Part shown: positions 51,763 through 63,433 of the stretch, in pieces
How the letters are laid out: each line of letters begins with the position of its first letter
Numbering within the stretch: position 1 is the stretch's first letter
Origin: Pseudomonas sp. Q11
Lineage (GTDB): Bacteria; Pseudomonadota; Gammaproteobacteria; Pseudomonadales; Pseudomonadaceae
NCBI RefSeq assembly: GCF_024494355.1
Contig: NZ_JAKNQY010000002.1
Span: forward strand, 124,001 to 188,000
DNA length: 64,000 bases
Direction of reading: 5' to 3'
The notes under the pieces: generated by a model
Databases searched by the model: none
Seen by the model: the letters and a program-made list of their open reading frames with translations, nothing else
Told to the model about the DNA's origin: nothing
Position numbers and translations under genes: made by a program

Positions 51763-54473
51763 TGCGCTGCCTCCTGCAGACCGTCGACGGTTTTGCCGAA
51801 TATCGCCGGTGGAATACCCGCCAGGCCGGCCGGCAGGGCCACCAGGCCGGCGCCCAGTTCTTCATTGATGCGCAGCGGCAGACGCAAGGTCTGGCCCGCC
51901 ACGTTCAGGCTCAACAGGGCACCGTCGTTGACGCCCAGGCGATCGGCTTCGGACTTGGCCAGCGACACGTAGGCGGTCGGGATACGTTCCTGAACCGGCG
52001 CGGCTTTGGAAGAGTTCTCTTCACTGCCGAACAGGTGATGGAACGGTACGACCTGCCAGGTGCCCGGTGCCGGGTTGAAGGCGCGTGGCACGCTGGCGAA
52101 CCAGCTCAGGCCATCGCTCTGGCTTTCGATCAGGCGAGTGCCCGGGTCACCGGCACGCAGGTGACCGCCGACTTCGTCCTGGAACTTGTTCCAGGCCTGT
52201 GGCGAGTTCCAGCCCGGCGACCAGGCGAACGGCACTTGCGAGCGCGGTTCGGTCGAACCCGAGTAGCCTTCCATGGAGAACGAGAACGCGGTGTCGTTAT
52301 CCTGGGAGGTGCGTGGCTCGTGGACGCTGATGTCAGCGCGCATGGCGGTGCGACCGGAGTAACGCAGCGGTTCGCGAGCCAGTTTCAGGCCTTTGATGCG
52401 GAACGCGGCCGATGGCGCGGCATCGACGATGCGAGCCAGTTGCGGGCTGCTCGAAGCGACGGCGGCGGTGACATGGTCCAGTTGCGTCCAGTCGATCGGC
52501 TGGTTCAGCAGGGTGGCGCGCAGGGCATGCAGCCAGCGCCAGCCTTCGTGAACCAGGATGGCGGCGTCCAGGTACGTCGGGTCGAACACCTGGAAGAAGC
52601 GCTGGGCGCGACCTTCCTGGCTGACTAGGGTACCGTCGCCTTCGGCGAAGCTCGCCGCCGGCAGCACCAGGTGGGCACGGTCGGCGGTGGCGGTTTTCTG
52701 ATGGTCGGCGACGATCAGTACTTTCGCGGCATTCAGGGCGGCGTCTACCCGGGCTTTGTCGGTGCGGGTGTACAGGTCGTTTTCCAGCACCACGATGGCA
52801 TCGGCGCTGCCGTCGATCACCGCTTGCAGGGCCGCGTCCAGCGACTCGCCACCGAGCATGGCCAAGCCGAGGCTGTTGGCCTCCGGCACGATCAGGCTGA
52901 TGGAGCCGTTCTTCTCGCGCAGCTTCAGCGCCTTGGCGATGTTGGCCGCAGCTTCGATCAGAGCCTTGGAACCCAACGAGGTGCCGGCGATGATCAATGG
53001 GCGCTTGGCGGCGAGCAGGGCGTCGGCGATGCGCTGGGCCAGCGCGGACGCTTCGCTGTCCAGGCCTTCGACGGCCGGGGCGCTGGCGTCCAGGGCGTGG
53101 GCCACGGCAAAACCGATGCGCGCCAGGTCATCCGGAGCGGCGTGGACGCATTCTTCGGCGACGTCGTCGAGCTTGGTTTCAGCCAGGCTGGCAATGAACA
53201 GCGGGTTCAGTGCGTCCTGGCCGATGTTCTTCACGGCCGCGTCGAGCCATGGCTGCACGCGCATGGCGTCGGCCATGTCTTCGGCCTTGCCCTTGACCGA
53301 CTGGCGCAGGGCCAGGGCCATGCGCGCGGCCGTCTGGGTCAGGTCTTCGCCGAGGACGAACACGGCGTCGTGGTCTTCGATGTCACGCATCGTCGGCACG
53401 GGCAGCGGGCTGTCCTTGAGCACTTGCAGCACCAGGCGGATGCGTTCCAGCTCGCCGGCTTCGATGCCACTGTAGAAGTGCTCGGCACCGACCAGTTCTC
53501 GCAGCGCGTAGTTGCTTTCCAGGCTGGCCCGTGGCGAGCCGATACCGACGATGTTGCGACCGCGCAGCAGGTCGGCGGCTTTATCCAGTGCTTCGTCCAG
53601 GCTCAGCTTGGCGCCGCCCGCCAGCTGTGGCTGACGCGGGCGATCGGCGCGGTTGACGTAGCCATAGCCGAAACGGCCACGGTCGCACAGGAAGTACTGG
53701 TTCACCGAGCCGTTGAAGCGGTTTTCGATGCGGCGCAGTTCGCCATAGCGCTCGCCCGGGGAAATGTTGCAACCGCTGGAGCAGCCATGGCAGATGCTCG
53801 GCGAGAACTGCATGTCCCACTTGCGGTTGTAGCGCTCGGAGTGAGTCTTGTCGGTGAACACACCGGTCGGGCAGACCTCGGTGAGGTTGCCGGAGAACTC
53901 GCTTTCCAGGGTGCCGTCTTCAACGCGACCGAAGTACACGTTGTCGTGGGCGCCGAACACGCCCAGGTCGGTGCCGCCGGCGTAGTCCTTGTAGAAACGC
54001 ACGCAGCGGTAGCAGGCGATGCAGCGGTTCATCTCGTGGGAGATGAACGGCCCCAGTTGCTGGTTCTGGTGGGTGCGCTTGGTGAAGCGATAACGGCGCT
54101 CGTTGTGGCCGGTCATCACGGTCATGTCTTGCAGGTGGCAGTGACCGCCTTCCTCACAGACCGGACAGTCGTGGGGGTGGTTGGTCATCAGCCATTCGAC
54201 GACGCTGGCGCGAAACACTTTCGCTTCTTCGTCGTCGATGGAGATCCAGCTGCCGTCGGTGGCAGGGGTCATGCAGGACATGACGATCCGACCACGCTTG
54301 TCGTTTTCGTCGGTGTACTGCTTGACCGCGCACTGGCGACAAGCGCCAACGCTGCCAAGGGCGGGGTGCCAGCAGAAATAAGGGATGTCGAGGCCCAGCG
54401 ACAGACACGCCTGTAACAGGTTGTCTGCGCCATCGACTTCGAGCTCTTTGCCGTCTACGTGGATAGTGGCCAT
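51759..54473 (-). CDS. nuoG: NADH-quinone oxidoreductase subunit G
   Basis: 904 residues. The N-terminus has a [2Fe-2S] ferredoxin fold ([15 protein letters not shown] near 34-48), then the His-ligated cluster N5 ([14 protein letters not shown] near 99-112), further [4Fe-4S] ligands ([11 protein letters not shown] near 151-161) and CHGCSSGCN near 228 for the extra N7 cluster found in bacterial NuoG. The rest is a molybdopterin-oxidoreductase-like scaffold without cofactor. It lies 138 bp after nuoF, separated by a strong hairpin. Confidence 0.96.
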   Translation of the reverse strand: MATIHVDGKELEVDGADNLLQACLSLGLDIPYFCWHPALGSVGACRQCAVKQYTDENDKRGRIVMSCMTPATDGSWISIDDEEAKVFRASVVEWLMTNHPHDCPVCEEGGHCHLQDMTVMTGHNERRYRFTKRTHQNQQLGPFISHEMNRCIACYRCVRFYKDYAGGTDLGVFGAHDNVYFGRVEDGTLESEFSGNLTEVCPTGVFTDKTHSERYNRKWDMQFSPSICHGCSSGCNISPGERYGELRRIENRFNGSVNQYFLCDRGRFGYGYVNRADRPRQPQLAGGAKLSLDEALDKAADLLRGRNIVGIGSPRASLESNYALRELVGAEHFYSGIEAGELERIRLVLQVLKDSPLPVPTMRDIEDHDAVFVLGEDLTQTAARMALALRQSVKGKAEDMADAMRVQPWLDAAVKNIGQDALNPLFIASLAETKLDDVAEECVHAAPDDLARIGFAVAHALDASAPAVEGLDSEASALAQRIADALLAAKRPLIIAGTSLGSKALIEAAANIAKALKLREKNGSISLIVPEANSLGLAMLGGESLDAALQAVIDGSADAIVVLENDLYTRTDKARVDAALNAAKVLIVADHQKTATADRAHLVLPAASFAEGDGTLVSQEGRAQRFFQVFDPTYLDAAILVHEGWRWLHALRATLLNQPIDWTQLDHVTAAVASSSPQLARIVDAAPSAAFRIKGLKLAREPLRYSGRTAMRADISVHEPRTSQDNDTAFSFSMEGYSGSTEPRSQVPFAWSPGWNSPQAWNKFQDEVGGHLRAGDPGTRLIESQSDGLSWFASVPRAFNPAPGTWQVVPFHHLFGSEENSSKAAPVQERIPTAYVSLAKSEADRLGVNDGALLSLNVAGQTLRLPLRINEELGAGLVALPAGLAGIPPAIFGKTVDGLQEAAQ

Positions 54474-54571
54474 GGTTCAAAGTTCTTCGTTGGCCCGGTG
54501 TCAGCGGGCGTGGCTAATGGAATCTTGTTATTCGTCCGAATCCAAACAGCCTTCAAAGGCGTCATCGGACG

Positions 54572-54601
54572 AAAGGCGAAGGGCACGGACCCTTCGCCTT
54601 T
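54572..54601 (-). terminator. Intra-operon hairpin between nuoF and nuoG
   Basis: AAAGGCGAAGGG (54572-54583) pairs perfectly with CCCTTCGCCTTT (54590-54601) across a 6-base loop. It lies just after the nuoF stop in the only long gap inside the operon. It could attenuate transcription or protect the upstream mRNA segment; there is no T run on the minus strand beyond the arm, so full termination is unlikely. Confidence 0.6.
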
Positions 54602-54611
54602 TAAAGCGTCG

Positions 54612-55970
54612 TTACGCGCCGACCATGGTCGGCGTGACCACCTGATTGAGATCACCTGCGCGCGTTGGCGCGATGCCGGCCTCGAATTCAGGGCGGAAGT
54701 ATTTGATCGCGCTGCCCAACGGCTCCACGGCACCCGGTGCATGAGCACAGAAGGTCTTGCCCGGGCCGAGGAAACCCACCAGACCCAGCAGGGTCTCGAT
54801 GTCGCCGGCCTGGCCTTCGCCGTTTTCAATGGCGCGCAGCAGCTTGACGCTCCACGGCAGACCATCGCGGCACGGCGTGCAGAAACCGCACGATTCACGG
54901 GAGAAGAACTCTTCCATGTTGCGCAGCAAAGAAACCATGTTGACGCTGTCGTCCACCGCCATGGCCAGGCCCGTACCCATACGGGTGCCGACCTTGGCGA
55001 TGCCGCCGGCGTACATTTGTGCGTCCAGGTGTTCGGGCAACAGGAAACCGGTACCGGCGCCGCCGGGTTGCCAGCACTTGAGCTTGTAGCCGTCGCGCAT
55101 GCCGCCGGCGTAGTCTTCAAACAGCTCGCGGCCGGTGACGCCGAATGGCAGTTCCCACAGGCCAGGGTTCTTGACCTTGCCGGAGAAACCCATGAGCTTG
55201 GTGCCCATGTCTTCACTGCCGTCGCGGGCCAGGGATTTGTACCAGTCCACGCCGTCGGCAATGATCGCCGGCACGTTGCACAAGGTCTCGACGTTGTTCA
55301 CGCAGGTCGGCTTGCCCCACACGCCCACAGCAGCGGGGAAGGGCGGCTTGGAGCGCGGGTTGGCGCGGCGGCCTTCCAGGGAGTTGATCAGCGCGGTTTC
55401 TTCCCCGCAGATGTAGCGCCCGGCGCCGGTGTGGACGAACAGCTCGAAATCAAAGCCCGAGCCCAGGATGTTCTTGCCCAGAAGACCGGCGGCCTTGGCT
55501 TCTTCCACGGCACGGTTCAGGTGCTTGGCGGCGGTGGTGTATTCGCCGCGCAGGAAGATGTAGCCACGGTAGGTTTTCAGCGCACGGGCGCTGATCAGCA
55601 TGCCTTCGATCAGCAGATGGGGCAGTTGCTCCATCAGCATGCGGTCTTTCCAGGTGTTGGGCTCCATTTCATCCGCGTTGCACAACAGGTAGCGGATGTT
55701 GATGGACTCGTCCTTGGGCATCAGGCCCCACTTCACGCCAGTGGGGAAGCCCGCACCGCCGCGACCCTTGAGGCCGGAGTCTTTGACGGTCTGGACGATG
55801 TCGTCCTGGGCCATGTCGCTGAATGCCTTGCGCGCGGCGGCGTAGCCATTCTTGGCCTGGTATTCGTCCAGCCATACCGCTTCGCCGTCGTCACGCAGAC
55901 GCCAGGTCAGGGGATGGGTTTCGGCCGAACGCTGGATGCGGTTGGCGGGCCCGAAGGAAGTCAGGGTCAT
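54612..55970 (-). CDS. nuoF: NADH-quinone oxidoreductase subunit F
   Basis: 452 residues. The NADH/FMN site is [14 protein letters not shown] near 70-83 and the FMN loop is [20 protein letters not shown] near 182-201. The N3 [4Fe-4S] cluster is in [12 protein letters not shown] near 358-369. It receives hydride from NADH. Its start overlaps the nuoE stop by four bases. Confidence 0.97.
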   Translation of the reverse strand: MTLTSFGPANRIQRSAETHPLTWRLRDDGEAVWLDEYQAKNGYAAARKAFSDMAQDDIVQTVKDSGLKGRGGAGFPTGVKWGLMPKDESINIRYLLCNADEMEPNTWKDRMLMEQLPHLLIEGMLISARALKTYRGYIFLRGEYTTAAKHLNRAVEEAKAAGLLGKNILGSGFDFELFVHTGAGRYICGEETALINSLEGRRANPRSKPPFPAAVGVWGKPTCVNNVETLCNVPAIIADGVDWYKSLARDGSEDMGTKLMGFSGKVKNPGLWELPFGVTGRELFEDYAGGMRDGYKLKCWQPGGAGTGFLLPEHLDAQMYAGGIAKVGTRMGTGLAMAVDDSVNMVSLLRNMEEFFSRESCGFCTPCRDGLPWSVKLLRAIENGEGQAGDIETLLGLVGFLGPGKTFCAHAPGAVEPLGSAIKYFRPEFEAGIAPTRAGDLNQVVTPTMVGA

Positions 55971-56464
55971 ACGTAGCCCTCCAGCAGTTTGGCGACGCCG
56001 TCAGGCTGGACGTCACCGAAGGTGTCGTCGTCGATCATCAGCGCCGGGGCCTTGTCGCAGTTACCCAGGCAGCACACCGGCAGCAGGGTAAAGCGCCCGT
56101 CTGCGGTGGTCTGGCCCAGGCCGATGCCCAGCTTGTTCTGGATCTCGTCGACCACGGACTCGTGGCCGCCGATGTAGCAGACCATGCTGTCGCACACGCG
56201 AATGATGTGGCGGCCCACTGGCTGGCGGAAGATCTGGCTGTAGAAGGTGGCGACGCCTTCGACGTCGCTGGCCGGGATGCCGAGGATCTCGCCGATGGCG
56301 TAGAGCGCGCCATCAGGCACCCAGCCACGTTCCTTCTGGACGATCTTCAGGGCTTCGATCGACGCCGCGCGCGGGTCTTCATAGTGATGCAGCTCGTGCT
56401 CGATGGCCGAGCGCTCGGTTTCGCTCAGGGCGAAACGGTCTGTCTGGATAAGCGTGCTATTCAT
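55967..56464 (-). CDS. nuoE: NADH-quinone oxidoreductase subunit E
   Basis: 165 residues. A thioredoxin-like [2Fe-2S] domain has ligand pairs in CDSMVC near 92-97 and CCLGNC near 132-137 (cluster N1a). It forms the NADH-dehydrogenase module with NuoF and NuoG. It lies two bases after nuoCD. Confidence 0.97.
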   Translation of the reverse strand: MNSTLIQTDRFALSETERSAIEHELHHYEDPRAASIEALKIVQKERGWVPDGALYAIGEILGIPASDVEGVATFYSQIFRQPVGRHIIRVCDSMVCYIGGHESVVDEIQNKLGIGLGQTTADGRFTLLPVCCLGNCDKAPALMIDDDTFGDVQPDGVAKLLEGYV

Positions 56465-56466
56465 GC

Positions 56467-58257
<1,791 letters not shown>

Positions 58258-58323
58258 TTATCGCTTTCGGTCAACGTAAAGAATGAAGCCAGGTTCTCGT
58301 TTCTTATGCAGAGCAGAGCTGGA

Positions 58324-58998
58324 TCAGACTTCGTCGGGGCTGCGCAGGTTGGTGACTGCGATACGCTGTTCGCGCCGCTGTTCCTTTTGCGATGGCATCT
58401 CGGCGCGATAGACGCCTTGATCACCAACGACCCAGGACAGAGGGCGACGCTCCTGGCCAATCGACTCCTGCAACAGCATCAAGCCTTGCAGGAAAGCTTC
58501 AGGGCGAGGCGGGCAGCCAGGCACGTAGACGTCCACGGGCAGGAACTTGTCCACCCCTTGAACGACGGAGTAGATGTCGTACATGCCACCGGAGTTGGCG
58601 CACGAACCCATGGAGATAACCCACTTTGGTTCGAGCATTTGCTCGTAGAGACGCTGGATGATCGGCGCCATCTTGATGAAGCAGGTCCCGGCAATAACCA
58701 TGAAATCCGCCTGGCGCGGCGATGCCCGGATCACCTCGGCGCCAAAGCGCGCGATGTCGTGGGGCGCCGTGAAGGCGGTGGTCATTTCCACGTAGCAGCA
58801 CGAAAGGCCGAAGTTGTACGGCCACAGGGAGTTCTTGCGACCCCAGTTGACCGTGCTGTTCAGCACGTCTTCGAGCTTGCCCATGAAGATGTTTTTGTGA
58901 ACTTGATCTTCTAACGGATCGGCAACGGTTTCCCGCTCGCCAATCGGATACTGCTCGTTAGGAGCATCGGGGTCGATCCTGGTGAGATTGTATTGCAT
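58324..58998 (-). CDS. nuoB: NADH-quinone oxidoreductase subunit B
   Basis: 224 residues from ATG 58998 (a TTG two codons earlier is in frame). Cluster N2 ligands are in LSCCYVEM near 66-69, [10 protein letters not shown] near 132 and [10 protein letters not shown] near 162. This terminal cluster hands electrons to quinone. GAGG lies upstream of the start, and the gap to nuoA is 10 bases. Confidence 0.97.
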   Translation of the reverse strand: MQYNLTRIDPDAPNEQYPIGERETVADPLEDQVHKNIFMGKLEDVLNSTVNWGRKNSLWPYNFGLSCCYVEMTTAFTAPHDIARFGAEVIRASPRQADFMVIAGTCFIKMAPIIQRLYEQMLEPKWVISMGSCANSGGMYDIYSVVQGVDKFLPVDVYVPGCPPRPEAFLQGLMLLQESIGQERRPLSWVVGDQGVYRAEMPSQKEQRREQRIAVTNLRSPDEV

Positions 58999-59008
58999 TG
59001 CCAAAGCC

Positions 59009-59422
59009 TCATTGTTTCAGCTTCGCTTGCCGCTTACGACGACCTTCCGGAGCCCAATCAAGAGCCCCCACCCGCCAAAGGTAGACAAGACCTGCCAACA
59101 GAATTGCTATGAAAACGAGAGCTTCGACGAATCCGGTCCAGCCGCTTTCGCGGACGGACACAGACCATGCAAAGAGAAAGAGGGCTTCGATATCGAAGAT
59201 CACGAAGAGCATCGCGACCAGATAGAATTTGGCTGAGAGCCGTAAGCGGGCGCCACCGGTAGGCAGCATGCCGGACTCGAACGGTTCATTTTTGCTGCGG
59301 CCCCAGGCTTTTGACCCGAGCAGGCTCGACACGCCGAGCATGAAGGCACACAGGCCGACAACGCCCAGAAGGAAAATGGCAAAGCCCCAGTTGTGGGCCA
59401 TGAGTCCTGTCGCTTCGGGCAT
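59009..59422 (-). CDS. nuoA: NADH-quinone oxidoreductase subunit A
   Basis: 137 residues from ATG 59422 ([13 protein letters not shown]); the frame extends upstream without similarity. Three spans, with [13 protein letters not shown] near 45 and the conserved acid in [12 protein letters not shown] near 77. It is the first gene of the operon and lines the quinone chamber with NuoH. The ribosome site is a weak GGA run upstream. Confidence 0.95.
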   Translation of the reverse strand: MPEATGLMAHNWGFAIFLLGVVGLCAFMLGVSSLLGSKAWGRSKNEPFESGMLPTGGARLRLSAKFYLVAMLFVIFDIEALFLFAWSVSVRESGWTGFVEALVFIAILLAGLVYLWRVGALDWAPEGRRKRQAKLKQ

Positions 59423-59859
59423 GCTGGAAATCCTTAACAGAGAGCAAAGGTCTCTGAGCTTGAAAAGAAATAACGCAGTGACGATATGTCGCAGCAATCA
59501 ATCGCGGTGATTTTATGGCTAAACACCGGGCAAGTAAAATTCCTATAGCGAAATTATTTATTGGAATAAGGACATAGCGTACCTCCAGACCCCCGCGGCC
59601 CCGGCCAGGCGGGCATTGGCCTTTTATTCAGCAATAATATTTCGTGCAGGCTGTAACAAGGGAAGCTCCATCTAAATGATAATTGTTATTGTTTGGCGTT
59701 GCTTCTGAACAATACTGCGGCGCAGTGGCTGAGAACTCTTCTTACATGCTCGTTAACTGCAGTTGTCAGCGCCGGCCGTTTTACTCTTTTTCAGACTGCC
59801 TGATACTGCGTTCGATCAATTTTTTTGTCGGTTCGTAGATTTGTGTATGGAAATGCCCC
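59423..59859 (-). promoter_or_regulatory. nuo operon upstream region
   Basis: 437 bp before nuoA, AT-rich around 59,520-59,580 and 59,635-59,710. It must contain the nuo promoter or promoters. A segment TAAATGATAATTGTTATTGT near 59,672 resembles a Fur box (direct reading of AT-rich GATAAT-type repeats), but I could not confirm it. No gene is visible. Confidence 0.4.
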
Positions 59860-60012
59860 TGTGGGAGCAAAGCTTGCTCGCGATGCCGACGACGGGATCT
59901 TTCCAGGCGGACAGCGTTATCGTTCATCGCGGGCAAGCCTTGCTCCCACAGGCTTGTTCCCACACGCTTGCTCCTAGCCTTGCTCCTGGTCTTGCTCCCA
60001 CGGGCTTGCTCA
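59860..60012. repeat. REP palindrome pair followed by iterated partial REP units
   Basis: A REP pair at 59860-59950 (TGTGGGAGCAAAGCTTGCTCG... facing ...GGGCAAGCCTTGCTCCCACA). It is followed at 59951-60012 by about five degenerate copies of a GCTTGCTCC core in the same orientation, spaced 11-14 bases. It lies between nuoA's upstream region and the aceA terminator. Confidence 0.85.
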
Positions 60013-60042
60013 TGAAGTGTCTTGTCTCGCAGAGCATAGGCG

Positions 60043-60068
60043 AAAAAAAGCCCCGAACCAGTCGGGGC
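60043..60068 (-). terminator. Rho-independent terminator of aceA
   Basis: On the minus strand GCCCCGA-CTGGT-TCGGGGC is followed by TTTTTTT. It lies about 70 bases after the aceA stop. Confidence 0.92.
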
Positions 60069-60138
60069 GTCAGATCGTCGGCTTTGCGGTTAGCTTTTAT
60101 TCGGTCCGCAAGGGCCGTTTACTCAAGTAAGCCGAAGA

Positions 60139-61464
60139 TCAGTGGAACTGCTCTTCTTCGGTGGAGCCGGTCAGTGCGGTGACCGAGGAGGTGCCGCCCT
60201 GGATCACGGTGGTCATGTCGTCGAAGTAGCCGGTGCCCACTTCTTGCTGGTGAGCCACGAAGGTGTAGCCCTTGGCGGCGTCAGCGAATTCCTGCTCTTG
60301 CAGCTTCACGTAGGCGGTCATGTCGTTGCGGGCGTAGTCGTGCGCCAGGTTGAACATGCTGTGCCACATGTTGTGAATGCCGGCCAGGGTGATGAACTGG
60401 TGCTTGTAGCCCATGGCGGACAGTTCGCGCTGGAACTTGGCGATGGTCGCGTCGTCCAGGTTTTTCTTCCAGTTGAAGGAAGGCGAGCAGTTGTACGACA
60501 GCAGTTGGTCCGGGTATTCCTTCTTGATCGCTTCGGCGAAGCGACGCGCCTCGTCCAGGTCCGGCTTGGCGGTTTCGCACCAGATCAGGTCGGCGTACGG
60601 CGCGTAGGCCAGGCCACGGGCGATCGCTTGGTCGAGACCGGCGCGAACCTTGTAGAAACCTTCCTGGGTGCGGGTACCGGTCACGAACGGCTGATCGTAC
60701 GGGTCGCAGTCGGAGGTCAGCAGGTCAGCGGCGTTGGCGTCGGTACGGGCCAGGATGATGGTCGGTACACCAGCAACGTCGGCGGCCAGGCGGGCAGCGG
60801 TGAGTTTCTGTACGGCTTCCTGGGTCGGCACCAATACTTTGCCGCCCATGTGGCCGCATTTTTTCACCGAAGCCAGTTGGTCTTCGAAGTGAACGCCGGC
60901 GGCGCCTGCTTCGATCATGCTCTTCATCAGCTCGTAGGCGTTCAGTACGCCGCCGAAACCGGCTTCAGCGTCGGCCACGATTGGCGCGAAGTAGTCGATG
61001 TAGCCTTCGTCGCCCGGGTTCTTGCCGGCTTTCCACTGGATCTGGTCGGCACGACGGAACGAGTTGTTGATGCGCTTGACCACGGTTGGAACCGAATCCA
61101 CCGGGTACAGCGACTGGTCCGGGTACATCGACTCGGCGGAGTTGTTGTCCGCAGCCACTTGCCAGCCCGACAGGTAGATCGCCTGGATACCGGCCTTGAC
61201 TTGCTGTACAGCCTGGCCGCCGGTCAGGGCGCCCATGCAGTTGACGAAATCTTTCTCGGGACGGAAGGCTGGCTTGGCGCCCTGGGTGACCAGGTTCCAC
61301 AGTTTTTCGGCGCCCATTTTCGCAAAGGTGTGCTCAGGTTGAACCGAGCCACGCAGACGGACGACGTCAGCAGCGGAGTAATTGCGCTTCACGCCTTTCC
61401 AGCGCGGGTTTTCAGCCCAGTCTTTTTCAAGGGCTGCAATTTGCTGTTCGCGTGTCAGTGCCAT
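60139..61464 (-). CDS. aceA: Isocitrate lyase
   Basis: 441 residues from ATG 61464 ([16 protein letters not shown]); an upstream frame extension is discounted. The catalytic loop is KKCGHMGGK near 200-208, with the nucleophile cysteine inside it. The metal and glyoxylate site segments FEDQ and ILARTDANA are also present, and [10 protein letters not shown] near 330 closes the site. It splits isocitrate to succinate and glyoxylate in the glyoxylate bypass, used on acetate and fatty acids. It is a single-gene unit with its own terminator. Confidence 0.97.
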   Translation of the reverse strand: MALTREQQIAALEKDWAENPRWKGVKRNYSAADVVRLRGSVQPEHTFAKMGAEKLWNLVTQGAKPAFRPEKDFVNCMGALTGGQAVQQVKAGIQAIYLSGWQVAADNNSAESMYPDQSLYPVDSVPTVVKRINNSFRRADQIQWKAGKNPGDEGYIDYFAPIVADAEAGFGGVLNAYELMKSMIEAGAAGVHFEDQLASVKKCGHMGGKVLVPTQEAVQKLTAARLAADVAGVPTIILARTDANAADLLTSDCDPYDQPFVTGTRTQEGFYKVRAGLDQAIARGLAYAPYADLIWCETAKPDLDEARRFAEAIKKEYPDQLLSYNCSPSFNWKKNLDDATIAKFQRELSAMGYKHQFITLAGIHNMWHSMFNLAHDYARNDMTAYVKLQEQEFADAAKGYTFVAHQQEVGTGYFDDMTTVIQGGTSSVTALTGSTEEEQFH

Positions 61465-61922
61465 GGAGATAAACCTCGTCGCATAGGTCTGGGGTGGAAA
61501 ATTCCTGCTCCTGCCGACCAGGGGTTGGACGGTCAAGTCGGTTCAGACGGGGAGGCGACGGGATGAACGATGGGCTCGAGGGGAAAAGTGAGCAGGTAGA
61601 GGCGAACTGCGGGCGCATTCGGGCGTCGTGGGCCTTTATGCGAACTCAGAGTGATGCCGGGTTACCTAGTTACGCTTCCGTCCCTCGGGACAACTTCGTT
61701 CCAGTCGCAACCTCGTCAAACACACCTTGTGGGCGGTACAGACACGAATCGGCTCGCAGGGTAGTTGCAAGCGTCGACCCGAAGGCCCTTGCCAGGGCCC
61801 CTGATTAGCGGGAGCGAGGCCATCATGCCTTCGGTTTTTTGGCTCGTCAAACGTTTTGTAGTGCTTTTTTTATGGCACTACATCTTTGGTCTAATACGAC
61901 TCGTCAGTCAGTTTTTGGTGCT
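61465..61922. other. 458-bp gap upstream of aceA and downstream of the secretin-domain gene
   Basis: The left part should hold the aceA promoter on the minus strand. At 61857-61882 TGTAGTGC pairs with GCACTACA around a T-rich loop, 41 bases beyond the secretin-domain gene stop, a possible weak terminator. A 72-codon frame at 61765 has no recognisable similarity and no good ribosome site. Confidence 0.4.
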
Positions 61923-62684
61923 TCAGTTCAGGGTATCCACCTTAACCCGCAAAATCATGTCGTCCCGGCCCTGGGTCGAGTAGCTGCGGCTCAGGCCCTG
62001 TTTATCGGCCTGTGTCTGGCGATTGACGCCGGCCAGGGTGATCCATTCACCCAGGCGACCGCTGACCGTTGTGTCGGTACTTTGAACGTTCACTACATCG
62101 GGACGTTCCTGGCTCATGCGGTCACGGTTGGTACTGATGTTCAGATGAACGGTCTCGCCGGTGACGCTGGCCGTGACATAAAAGCCCTGGGTGACGTTGC
62201 GGTATTCGGTCTGGCTTTGCAGGCGGCCGTAGGTATCGGTCTGGGTGCTGGTGAGCGGCACGCTCTGGCCGACCTGAATCAGCGCCGGCTGACCTTCGCT
62301 GGCTTGTACCTGCTGCACGCCGCCTTCGCGGCTGGCGGTGCTGCGGTTGATGATGCGGGTCTGGCTGGGAGCGGCGCCGTTGATCGAATAGCCTTGGTCG
62401 CCCTGCAAGTTGTTCTCGTTGGTGTCGACCGTGATCAGCAGGCGCTTGGGGGCGGTGTCCAGTTGGCCGAGAAATGCCTTGAGCTCCTCGATTTTCCCGG
62501 GCTCGGCGTTGACGATCAGTTGGTTGCCATAGGCGCTGACCTGGCCGTCCTTGCCGATGAAATTCTGCGCCACCGGCAACAGGTCGGCGCTGGTTCGGTA
62601 GTTCAGCGGGACGATTTCAGTAGCGGCCATCACCGACAGGCTGCAGGCGAGCAGCAGGGTGGCGAGCAGGGTGCGTAAGGACAT
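61923..62684 (-). CDS. Orphan secretin-domain exported protein
   Basis: 253 residues from ATG 62684 (MSLRTLLATLLLACSLSVMA), with GGAG eight bases upstream; ATG 62690 is an alternative. The signal peptide cleaves after about residue 20. A short NolW/secretin_N-like domain (about 20-90, EIVPLNYRTSADLLPVAQNF) is followed by a partial secretin beta domain (about 95-250, with VNRQTQADKQGLSRSYSTQG). Full secretins are 400-700 residues, and no type II, III or IV pilus genes are adjacent. It may be a periplasmic or outer-membrane accessory protein rather than a pore. Confidence 0.8.
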   Translation of the reverse strand: MSLRTLLATLLLACSLSVMAATEIVPLNYRTSADLLPVAQNFIGKDGQVSAYGNQLIVNAEPGKIEELKAFLGQLDTAPKRLLITVDTNENNLQGDQGYSINGAAPSQTRIINRSTASREGGVQQVQASEGQPALIQVGQSVPLTSTQTDTYGRLQSQTEYRNVTQGFYVTASVTGETVHLNISTNRDRMSQERPDVVNVQSTDTTVSGRLGEWITLAGVNRQTQADKQGLSRSYSTQGRDDMILRVKVDTLN

Positions 62685-62763
62685 GTCCATTTCTCCGCGA
62701 GACAAAGGCTTGATATTGCCAGTTTGTCGGCCTGGGGTGGGGCAAGTTGAATGTTAGACGGCA

Positions 62764-62797
62764 AAACGCCCCGGCATCGAAGGATGGCGGGGCGTTT
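62764..62797. terminator. Terminator downstream of the GNAT gene
   Basis: AACGCCCCG...CGGGGCGTT with an inner CATC-GAAG-GATG stem and one mismatch, A run before and T run after. It can act on the minus-strand GNAT transcript before the secretin-domain gene. Confidence 0.85.
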
Positions 62798-62819
62798 TTG
62801 GGGTGTTGCAGGATGCTTT

Positions 62820-63002
62820 TGTGGCGAGGGGATTTAGCGAAACGTCGCCCCGCCCCGCTGGGGTAAGCCGCGTAGGAGCTGTCGAGTGAAGCGAGGCTGC
62901 GATCTTGTCTCAGACAATTGAGTCTGGAGCGAAAGATCAAGATCAAAAGATCGCAGGCTTCGCCAGCTCCTACACCCAGCGGGGATAAATCACCTCGTCA
63001 CA
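62820..63002. repeat. Nested REP/inverted-repeat element
   Basis: Outer arms TGTGGCGAGGGGATTTA (62820) and ATAAATCACCTCGTCACA (ending 63002) enclose a second inverted pair: GTAGGAGCTG...GGCTGCGATCTT and AAGATCGCAGGCTTCGCCAG...CTAC. Two REP families are therefore nested in the gap after the GNAT gene. Confidence 0.8.
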
Positions 63003-63007
63003 GAGGT

Positions 63008-63433
63008 TCAGGCCGAGTGCCGCACCATGTCCACATGAGGAATCCCGGCTTCCAGGAACTCCTCGCTGACCACGGCAAAACCCAGTCGCTCGTAGAACGG
63101 CGTGGCATGCACCTGGGCGCTGAGCATCTGCTGTTTGAGTCCACGCTTCTCGGCTTCGGCGATCAGTGCATGCATCAATGCATCGCCCACCTTCAGGCCC
63201 CGCCAGTCCTTGAGCACCGAGACGCGACCGATATGGCCGTCAGTCAGCAGGCGGGCGGTGCCGATGGGGAAGTCGCCTTCGAAGGCCAGAAAGTGCACCG
63301 CGCCCTGGTCGTCGGCGTCCCATTCCAGCTCGGGCGGGACGGATTGCTCGGCAATGAACACGGTTTCACGAATGCGCCGGATCTCGGCGTTATCCTTTTG
63401 CCAGTCTGCGACACGAACGTGGATTCTATTCAT
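63008..63433 (-). CDS. GNAT family N-acetyltransferase
   Basis: 141 residues. The acetyl-CoA site is the segment RVSVLKDWRGLKVGDALMHA near 69-88 (a Q/RxxGxG/A variant), and the C-terminal strand is FYERLGFAVVSEEF near 115-128. It resembles ElaA/YjcF-like acetyltransferases with unknown acceptors. It overlaps the roxA stop by eight bases, so the pair is cotranscribed. Confidence 0.9.
   Translation of the reverse strand: MNRIHVRVADWQKDNAEIRRIRETVFIAEQSVPPELEWDADDQGAVHFLAFEGDFPIGTARLLTDGHIGRVSVLKDWRGLKVGDALMHALIAEAEKRGLKQQMLSAQVHATPFYERLGFAVVSEEFLEAGIPHVDMVRHSA

Noticed and set aside
59672..59691. Fur-box-like AT-rich sequence upstream of nuoA
   Set aside because: Only a partial match by eye to GATAAT repeats; not strong enough to list as a separate site.
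60142..61566. 474-codon plus-strand frame over aceA
   Set aside because: Antisense of isocitrate lyase; its composition (Val, Gly, His, Gln rich) is that of a shadow frame.
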